Positions 13,815-18,477 of a stretch of DNA of 18,477 nt are shown here, piece after piece (within the stretch, counting starts at the first letter, position 1; the number at the start of each line of letters is the position of its first letter). A model generated the notes under the pieces. The model did no database searches and was not told the DNA's origin. It saw only the letters and a list, made by a program, of their open reading frames with translations. Position numbers and translations under genes: made by a program. This DNA is from an uncultured Oscillibacter sp. (lineage in GTDB: Bacteria > Bacillota_A > Clostridia > Oscillospirales > Oscillospiraceae), in the NCBI GenBank assembly GCA_951800675.1, contig CATOKC010000064.1, positions 1-18,477 on the forward strand, in the 5' to 3' direction.

Positions 13815-14858
13815 ATGCGTATCTACATTTACAGCGGCGGCGAGAAAATTGTCGGCCGCAGCGGCGTGGGACAGGCCATCCGCCACCAGCGGGAGTGCCT
13901 CCGGCGCTCCGGCGTGGCCACCACGGACCACTGGACCCGGGACGCCGCCGCCGTCCATGTGAACACCATCCTGCCGGATTCCGTGTTCGCCGCCCTGGGA
14001 GCAAAGCTCCGGGGCAAGAAGGTGGTCTGGTACGGCCATTCCACCATGGAGGATTTCCGCTCCTCCTTCAAGGGCTCCAACGCCCTGGCGCCCCTGTTCA
14101 AGCGGTGGATTACCTTTTGCTATGGCTTGGGGGACGTGGTGTTGACCCCCACGGAGTACTCCCGGCAGCTGCTGGAGAGCTACGGCCTGAAAAAGCCGGT
14201 GTACAGCATCTCCAACGGCGTGGACACGGAATTCTTCAAGCCGGACCCCGCCGCCCGGGCCGCTCTCCGGACCCGGTATGGCCTAAAGGCGGACGAGAAG
14301 GTGGTGGTCTCCGTGGGCCACACCATCGCCCGGAAGGGCCTTCCCGAATTCCTGGAGCTGTCCCGGCGGACGCCGGAGGCCAAATTCCTCTGGTTCGGCT
14401 GGACAAATCCCAAGCTGATTCCCCAGGAGATTGTCCGGGCCATGGAGAACGCCCCCGGCAACGTGATCTTCCCCGGCTTCGTGGGCCGGGAGGAGCTGCG
14501 GGAGGCCTACCAGGGGGCGGACGTGTTCGCCTTCCTCAGCCACGAGGAGACGGAGGGTATCGTGGTGCTGGAGGCTCTGGCCTGCGGCGTGCCCACGGTG
14601 CTGCGGGACATCCCGGTTTACGGTGGCTGGCTGAAAACGGGGGAAAATGTATACAAAGCGTCGAATGATGATGAATTTCAACGAATCGTATCCGGACTTC
14701 TGGACAAGAGCCTGCCGGACCTTACCGCCGCCGGGCGGGCTGTGGCGGAGTCCCGGAGCTTAGAGCGGGTGGGGAAGCGGTTGAGGGCCATCTATTTGGA
14801 GCAGCGGGTGCTGCCGCCCCTGCCCCAGGCGCTTCTCCAAAAGCATGTGCAGGCATAG
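13815..14858 (+). CDS. Family 4 glycosyltransferase, LafB/CpoA-like
   Basis: The 347-residue enzyme starts MRIYIYSGGEKIVGRSGVGQ and continues AIRHQRECLRRSG, HVNTILPDS, WYGHSTMEDFRSSFKGSN and LAPLFKRW, a pattern close to CpoA/LafB, which add the second sugar to monoglycosyl-diacylglycerol. The donor domain has SVGHTIARKGLPEFLEL and EETEGIVVLEALACGVPTV (E-x7-E). ATG 13815 is set by AAGGAGG 4 nt upstream; the much longer upstream frame is noise overlapping the VTT gene. With the LafA-like enzyme it would make a diglycosyl-diacylglycerol, the usual lipoteichoic acid anchor and bilayer-modulating lipid of Firmicutes (family knowledge; not shown for this organism). Confidence 0.85.
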   Translation: MRIYIYSGGEKIVGRSGVGQAIRHQRECLRRSGVATTDHWTRDAAAVHVNTILPDSVFAALGAKLRGKKVVWYGHSTMEDFRSSFKGSNALAPLFKRWITFCYGLGDVVLTPTEYSRQLLESYGLKKPVYSISNGVDTEFFKPDPAARAALRTRYGLKADEKVVVSVGHTIARKGLPEFLELSRRTPEAKFLWFGWTNPKLIPQEIVRAMENAPGNVIFPGFVGREELREAYQGADVFAFLSHEETEGIVVLEALACGVPTVLRDIPVYGGWLKTGENVYKASNDDEFQRIVSGLLDKSLPDLTAAGRAVAESRSLERVGKRLRAIYLEQRVLPPLPQALLQKHVQA

Positions 14859-14915
14859 GGCCGCCTGGGTTTGGTATCTGCGGAAAAATAAACTTCTCAA
14901 AATAGAAGAAAAGGC

Positions 14916-14944
14916 TTGCATTTTGAAAATGGGCGTGCTATACT
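14916..14944 (+). promoter_or_regulatory. Sigma-A promoter for rpmE
   Basis: TTGCAT (14916-14921), a 17-nt spacer and TATACT (14939-14944) preceded by TGC, an extended -10. The leader is about 44 nt. The upstream half, TTGCATTTTGAAAA, is identical to that of the yqhQ promoter. The glycosyltransferase gene ends 57 nt upstream with no clear terminator, so some read-through is possible. Confidence 0.85.
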
Positions 14945-14994
14945 GACAAATGCTGTTATAGCACACTTCGTTTTAGAAAGGGGTGAACAGAGCA

Positions 14995-15198
14995 ATGAAG
15001 GAAGGAATCCATCCCAATTATCAGCAGACTACGATTACATGCGCCTGCGGTAATGTGATTGAGACAGGTTCTACCAAGAAGGATATCAAGGTGGAAGTCT
15101 GCTCTAAGTGTCACCCCTTCTTCACCGGCAAGCAGAAGCTGGTGGACACCGGCGGCCGGGTCGCGAAGTTCAACAAGAGGTTCGGCCTGGACAAGTGA
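14995..15198 (+). CDS. rpmE: Large-subunit ribosomal protein bL31 (zinc-binding type)
   Basis: The 67-residue product is bL31 of the C+ form: [10 protein letters not shown] start, zinc ligands C16, C18, C36 and C39 in TCACG and VCSKCHPF, and the end [15 protein letters not shown]. It sits at the central protuberance/intersubunit bridge of the ribosome. ATG 14995 is chosen because AAAGGGGTGA precedes it and the product matches the family start; GTG 14983 is too close to that site. Its own promoter and a strong terminator make it a single-gene unit. In many Clostridia rpmE lies beside yqhQ-prmC; here they are about 10 kb apart. Confidence 0.97.
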   Translation: MKEGIHPNYQQTTITCACGNVIETGSTKKDIKVEVCSKCHPFFTGKQKLVDTGGRVAKFNKRFGLDK

Positions 15199-15220
15199 GT
15201 CCGACACAATCACTGCTAAA

Positions 15221-15251
15221 AGAGCGCGCCGTAGTCCGGCGCGCTCTTTTT
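15221..15251 (+). terminator. Intrinsic terminator after rpmE
   Basis: Perfect 10-nt arms AGAGCGCGCC (15221-15230) and GGCGCGCTCT (15238-15247) around a 7-nt loop, followed by a run of T. It has all parts of a strong factor-independent terminator, 22 nt after the rpmE stop. Confidence 0.93.
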
Positions 15252-15293
15252 CGCGTTTTGCCCGGCAGAGCCCGGAGCGGCTGAGGAGGAAGC

Positions 15294-15917
15294 ATGAAAG
15301 AACTGGACCCGAACCAAACCGGCCGGGCGGAGGCCTTCCAGCTTTGGATGCGGGCCCCCATGCCCATGGTGACGCTGGTGAAAACCCTGGACGTCACCCG
15401 TCCGGCGCGGCTGAGCCGCAGGGGGGATTTGAAATTCAACCTGCTCCTTTGCTGGTGCATTGGCAAAGCCGCCTCCCGGGTGGAGGAGTTTTACACCCTC
15501 CCGGTGGGAGAGAAGCTGATCCGCTATGAAAATCTGGCCGTCAACACCGTGGCGGCCCTCCGGGATGGGGGCATCGCCACCTGCGACGTCCCCTTTTCCG
15601 AAAGCCTGGATCAATTCCGCCGGGACTACCTGTCCCTCACCGCCCAGGTGCGGGAGACCGGCGCGCCCTATGATTTGAACGGCGATTACATGGTCATCGG
15701 GACCTCCGCCCTGCCCCAGACGGAGATTGACGGGGCGGTGAACATCTACGCCGGATGCTACAACAACCCCTTCCTGGTCTGGGGGAAATACCGGAAGAAG
15801 CCGTGGCGGGCGTCCCTGCCCATCTCCTTCCAGTTCCACCACACCCAGATGGACGGCGGCCACGCCGCCCGGTTTTTGGAGAACCTCCAGGAGGAAATCC
15901 GGGCCTTGAACCCGTGA
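15294..15917 (+). CDS. CatA-like O-acetyltransferase
   Basis: The 207-residue protein belongs to the chloramphenicol acetyltransferase fold (PF00302). The catalytic HHxxxDG motif is present as HHTQMDG at 182-188, with the usual following GHAARFLENLQEEI; GTSALP near 136-141 corresponds to the serine loop. Length is close to the usual 210-220. The loop after SALP lacks the PW-SFT pattern of classical resistance enzymes, so the acceptor may not be chloramphenicol. ATG 15294 has GAGGAGG 6 nt upstream. It starts only 43 nt after the rpmE terminator with no evident promoter, so expression may depend on read-through. Resistance should not be assumed from sequence alone. Confidence 0.85.
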   Translation: MKELDPNQTGRAEAFQLWMRAPMPMVTLVKTLDVTRPARLSRRGDLKFNLLLCWCIGKAASRVEEFYTLPVGEKLIRYENLAVNTVAALRDGGIATCDVPFSESLDQFRRDYLSLTAQVRETGAPYDLNGDYMVIGTSALPQTEIDGAVNIYAGCYNNPFLVWGKYRKKPWRASLPISFQFHHTQMDGGHAARFLENLQEEIRALNP

Positions 15918-15934
15918 CAAATCCAAATTTCCCG

Positions 15935-15962
15935 TTGCGTTTTTTGGAGAAACGCATATACT
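15935..15962 (+). promoter_or_regulatory. Promoter with inverted repeat for flavin reductase-hflX
   Basis: TTGCGT (15935-15940), a 16-nt spacer and TATACT (15957-15962). Perfect 7-nt arms TGCGTTT (15936-15942) and AAACGCA (15950-15956) fill the space between the two boxes, an ideal repressor position. The 118-nt gap contains nothing else recognisable. Confidence 0.65.
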
Positions 15963-16035
15963 GGAAGCAGGCAGACAGGCCGCCCCGGCGGCCCGGCCCC
16001 CGCGATTTTGAAGCGATAGAAAGGAGTCCTCCGCC

Positions 16036-16554
16036 ATGCGCTTACATCTCACCGATTCCCAAGCCGCCGTCCGGGAGCTTCTCCCGGCCCTGGGGGCGGA
16101 AAACGCCCTGCTCACCGCCGGAACGGCGGACCGCTGCAACACCATGACCATCGGCTGGTGCCAGGCGGGACGGCTGTGGGGTCTGCAAACCTGTGCGGTC
16201 TACGTGCGGCCGGAGCGGTACACCTATCAGTTTATGGAGGATCAGGCGTATTTCACCGTCTCCGTCCTCCCCAAGGACATGAAAAACGCCATGGCCCTCT
16301 GCGGCACGAAGAGCGGCCGGGACATGGACAAAATCAAGGAGTGCGGCCTGACGGTCCGCGCCGGCGCGGGCGGCGCCCCTTTCTTTGAGGAGGCGGAGCT
16401 GGTGCTGGTGTGCCGGACCCTCTACGCCCAGGACCTGGAGCCCGCCTGTGTGCTCCCCGCCGGAGAAGAAAAAATCCTGCCCAGCTACGGGGCCAAGGGC
16501 GGCTGGCACCGGGTCTACACCGGCGAGATTGTGGAGGCCTACTCCGTCAAATAA
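16036..16554 (+). CDS. Flavin reductase-like FMN-binding protein
   Basis: The 172-residue protein has the flavin reductase-like domain (PF01613), a split-barrel FMN-binding fold. Marks are CNTMTIGWCQAGRLWG (family pattern N-x-MTI-x-W), the central CAVYVRPERYTYQF, FTVSVLP and the CGTKSGRDMDK segment. Members either reduce free flavin with NAD(P)H or act as small FMN redox proteins; the substrate cannot be told here. ATG 16036 has AAAGGAG 9 nt upstream. It is 16 nt ahead of hflX and very likely co-transcribed from the promoter at 15935. Confidence 0.85.
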   Translation: MRLHLTDSQAAVRELLPALGAENALLTAGTADRCNTMTIGWCQAGRLWGLQTCAVYVRPERYTYQFMEDQAYFTVSVLPKDMKNAMALCGTKSGRDMDKIKECGLTVRAGAGGAPFFEEAELVLVCRTLYAQDLEPACVLPAGEEKILPSYGAKGGWHRVYTGEIVEAYSVK

Positions 16555-16570
16555 CAAGTAAGGAAGTACT

Positions 16571-17842
16571 ATGCAAGAGACAGACAAGATTCGAGACAAG
16601 GTGGTCCTGGTGGGCCTGAATTCCCCCGTGCTCAAGCGGGACCAGAACGCCGGCGAGGACACGCTGGAGGAGCTCTCCGCCCTGGTGGAGACCGCCGGGG
16701 CGGAGACCGTGGGCATGGTCCTCCAGAACCGGAGCTCCCCGGACCCCCGGACCTTCATCGGCGAGGGCAAGTGCGCCGAGGTGAAGCTCTACTGCGAAAA
16801 TACCGAGGCCACCATGGTCATCTTCGACAACGACCTCTCCCCCTCCCAGCTCCGGGTTTTGACGGAGCTGCTGGGGGTCCAGGTGCTGGACCGCTGCGGG
16901 CTGATTCTGGACATCTTCGCCCAGCGGGCCCGGACCCGGGAGGGGCGGCTCCAGGTGGAGCTGGCCCAGTACCAGTATCTGCTGCCCCGCCTCACGGGCA
17001 TGTGGACCCACCTGGAGCGCCAGGCGGGCACCAGCGGCAGCGGGCCCATCGGCTCCAAGGGACCCGGCGAGACCCAGCTGGAAACCGACCGGCGGCACAT
17101 CCACCGGAAGATCGACAAGCTCCGGGAGGACCTGGAGGACGTGCGCCGGGTGCGGAACACCCAGCGCCGCCAGCGGCGGAAAAACGAAATCCCGGTGGTG
17201 GCCCTGGTGGGCTATACCAACGCCGGGAAATCCACGCTGCTCAACCAGCTCACCGGGGCGGGCATCCCCGCCAACAACCGGCTCTTCGACACCCTGGACA
17301 CCACCAGCCGCCTCCTCCACGTCAGCGACACCACCGACGTGGTGCTCAGCGACACCGTGGGCTTTATCCGCAAGCTCCCCCACCAGCTGGTGGAGGCCTT
17401 CAAGGCCACTTTGGAGGAGCTGGAGTACGCGGATTTGCTGCTCCACGTCATCGACGTGTCAAGCCCGGACTGGCAGGGCCAGGCCCGGGTGGTGGAGGAC
17501 CTGATTTTGGAGCTGGGGGCGGGAGAGCTGCCCCGCGTCGACGTGTTCAACAAAGCGGACCTGCTGCCCCCGGGGGAGATTATGCCCCACGGGGAGGACA
17601 TCTGCGCCATCTCCGCCAAGAGCGGCGCGGGGGTGGACAAGCTGCTGGAGATGATTGCCCGGCGGCTGGACAAGGGGTCCCGGCGGGTTACCATTCACCT
17701 TCCCTATGAGCAGGGAGGGCTTTTGGACCTCCTCTATAAGGAGGCCAAGGTGGAAAAGGTGGAGTATGGGACGACCATCGACGTGACGGCGGTGTGCACG
17801 CCCCGGACCCTGGGACGGGTGGAGGCATTCACGGACGGCTAA
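16571..17842 (+). CDS. hflX: Ribosome-associated GTPase HflX
   Basis: HflX binds the 50S subunit and splits stalled or hibernating ribosomes after stress. The 423-residue product has the N-terminal HflX domain (about 1-200, with the SSPDPRTFIGEGK patch and the GSKGPGETQLETDRR segment) and a GTPase domain: G1 GYTNAGKST (214-222), G3 DTVGF (261-265), G4 NKAD (327-330) and G5 SAK (348-350), then a C-terminal domain. All catalytic motifs are intact. ATG 16571 has AAGGA upstream. The last 14 nt overlap the convergent small gene at 17829, leaving no space for a terminator between them. Confidence 0.96.
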   Translation: MQETDKIRDKVVLVGLNSPVLKRDQNAGEDTLEELSALVETAGAETVGMVLQNRSSPDPRTFIGEGKCAEVKLYCENTEATMVIFDNDLSPSQLRVLTELLGVQVLDRCGLILDIFAQRARTREGRLQVELAQYQYLLPRLTGMWTHLERQAGTSGSGPIGSKGPGETQLETDRRHIHRKIDKLREDLEDVRRVRNTQRRQRRKNEIPVVALVGYTNAGKSTLLNQLTGAGIPANNRLFDTLDTTSRLLHVSDTTDVVLSDTVGFIRKLPHQLVEAFKATLEELEYADLLLHVIDVSSPDWQGQARVVEDLILELGAGELPRVDVFNKADLLPPGEIMPHGEDICAISAKSGAGVDKLLEMIARRLDKGSRRVTIHLPYEQGGLLDLLYKEAKVEKVEYGTTIDVTAVCTPRTLGRVEAFTDG

Positions 17843-18047
17843 GGGCCAGGCCCTCCCCGGTGCGCAGGCCCAGGAGGAAGGCTTGGATGGCCGTGAATTC
17901 CAGGGCTTTGTCCAGGTCCTCCATTCCGCCCTTGTCCAGCTGGCCTTGCAGGAGCTCTATGCGAAGGGCGTAGTCGCTTTCTTTCGTAAGGGTTCCCAGC
18001 TGGGGCTTGATGTAGTTGGCGTGGAGCCAGAGCAGAAAATCGGACAT
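17829..18047 (-). CDS. Small DUF6809-like protein (right module)
   Basis: A 72-residue, helical, soluble protein. Its C-terminal AFLLGLRTGEGLAL lines up with AFHTGVRFGAQLMA of the protein at 605-853 (shared AFxxGxRxGxxL), and both begin M-x-D-x-L, so they are probably distant relatives. ATG 18047 is preferred over GTG 18056 because AAAGGTGG lies 6 nt upstream of it. It is divergent from an XRE gene across a consensus promoter and dyad, just as the left copy is. Its 3' end runs 14 nt into hflX on the other strand. Function unknown. Confidence 0.65.
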   Translation of the reverse strand: MSDFLLWLHANYIKPQLGTLTKESDYALRIELLQGQLDKGGMEDLDKALEFTAIQAFLLGLRTGEGLALSRP

Positions 18048-18079
18048 GTGAACCACCTTTCAAAAACATCAAATTTAGC

Positions 18080-18119
18080 GTGTTATAGATAGTATAACAC
18101 AACGATTATAGCGTGTCAA
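18080..18119 (-). promoter_or_regulatory. Consensus promoter with overlapping dyad for the right small gene
   Basis: On the minus strand, TTGACA (18114-18119), 17 nt and TATACT (18091-18096) form a near-perfect sigma-A promoter. Perfect 8-nt arms GTGTTATA (18080-18087) and TATAACAC (18093-18100) overlap the -10 box and start region. TAGCGTGT also occurs twice, on both sides. No strong promoter is visible for the + strand XRE gene. The dyad is unlike the left-module operator in sequence, so the two repressors should not cross-bind. Confidence 0.75.
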
Positions 18120-18130
18120 GAGGGGGAGCC

Positions 18131-18364
18131 ATGATATTTCAAGAAAGACTTCGGGCTTTGCGGAAAGAGCGGAAAGAGACACAGGTGCAGACGGCGGCGG
18201 CTCTTGGATTGGTAGACCGCCATTATCAGCGGTTTGAAGCGGGTACAAACCTGCCCAGCTTCCAGAACATCGTCGCCCTGGCGGACCATTTCCAGGTCAA
18301 CGCCGATTATCTGCTGGGCCGGACCGATGTCCGGGAGATGTTGCCGCCCTCTGGGGAGTCTTGA
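18131..18364 (+). CDS. XRE-family transcriptional regulator (right module)
   Basis: A 77-residue Cro/C1-type helix-turn-helix protein: RLRALRKERKETQVQTAAALGL and HYQRFEAGTNLPSFQNIVALADHF are the HTH, ending VNADYLLGRTD. It is about the size and design of the left XRE protein and shares the LRK...TQ.Q...LGL and DYL.G.TD marks, but is clearly diverged. ATG 18131 is chosen because AGGGGG lies 5 nt upstream; an earlier in-frame GTG at 18113 lacks a ribosome site and overlaps the divergent promoter. Likely represses the small gene and perhaps itself. A hairpin terminator follows. Confidence 0.85.
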   Translation: MIFQERLRALRKERKETQVQTAAALGLVDRHYQRFEAGTNLPSFQNIVALADHFQVNADYLLGRTDVREMLPPSGES

Positions 18365-18399
18365 GGAAATTGGGAAGGTATTCTACCGATAGAAGGGCA

Positions 18400-18436
18400 A
18401 AAAAACAGGCCCGAAGGGCCAATACTTCTTTTTCTC
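18400..18436. terminator. Bidirectional intrinsic terminator after the right XRE gene
   Basis: GGCCC (18408-18412) and GGGCC (18416-18420) pair around a GAA loop. On the minus strand the stem is followed by TGTTTTTTT, a classic tail; on the + strand it is followed by a T/C-rich run that belongs to the terminal repeat. It would stop transcription from both sides. Confidence 0.75.
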
Positions 18437-18476
18437 TTTTGGACCGTGCACGGCCCGTTTTCTCGTTTTCTTCTGG
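18425..18476 (-). repeat. 52-bp repeat, right copy (inverted)
   Basis: Reverse complement of 4-55 with one difference out of 52. Here one pyrimidine arm is interrupted by a G at 18465, so the mirror symmetry is imperfect by one base, while the central palindrome is intact. It lies directly beside the terminator at 18400-18436 and ends one base from the window edge. Confidence 0.85.
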
Positions 18477-18477
18477 A

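Noticed and set aside
243..18392. 12-mer TTCTACCGATAG present at 243-254 and 18381-18392, near both end repeats
   Set aside because: Same orientation although the end repeats are inverted, and several chance 12-mer matches are expected in a window this size.
1..18477. Whole window as a transposon or integrative element bounded by the inverted repeats
   Set aside because: No transposase, integrase or target duplication, and the cargo is conserved housekeeping genes.
1..18477. tRNA, rRNA or CRISPR array
   Set aside because: No cloverleaf T-arm signature, rRNA-like stretch or regularly spaced direct repeats were seen.

Overview
The window reads as a chromosomal segment of a high-GC Gram-positive anaerobe of the Clostridia, most likely an Oscillospiraceae/Oscillospirales gut bacterium. 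The evidence is strong AGGAGG-type ribosome sites, a recA-recX pair, YqhQ (DUF1385) next to PrmC, a zinc-type bL31, a BceAB-type ABC exporter and a glycosyl-diacylglycerol pathway of Firmicutes type. The taxon is inferred from gene content; no marker search was possible. Layout from left to right: (1) a 52-bp repeat, a gene-free stretch, then an XRE-type repressor (-) divergent from an 80-residue DUF6809-like protein (+) across a shared operator/promoter. (2) A leftward housekeeping run yqhQ-prmC-pspC-recA-recX driven from a promoter near 4730-4755. (3) A GC-rich inverted-repeat element, then a leftward operon for a calcium-motif lipoprotein, an OmpR-type response regulator and a HAMP histidine kinase. 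(4) Divergent from it, a rightward BceAB-type ABC exporter preceded by a TTACA-N4-TGTAA box. (5) A 390-bp regulatory stretch with a second copy of that box core, a consensus promoter and a large nested dyad, feeding a rightward operon of two family-4 glycosyltransferases around a VTT/TVP38 membrane protein, likely glycolipid (lipoteichoic acid anchor) synthesis. (6) Rightward rpmE, a terminator, a CatA-like acetyltransferase, then a flavin reductase-hflX pair. (7) A DUF6809-like small protein (-) divergent from a second XRE repressor (+), a terminator, and an inverted copy of the 52-bp repeat. Themes: the outer parts mirror each other (repeat, repressor, small protein; then small protein, repressor, inverted repeat). 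The middle (about 4.9-14.9 kb) looks like a cell-envelope module: envelope sensing (lipoprotein plus two-component system), an antimicrobial-peptide-type exporter and membrane glycolipid synthesis, possibly tied together by the Bce-type boxes. No tRNA, rRNA, CRISPR array, transposase or phage gene was seen.
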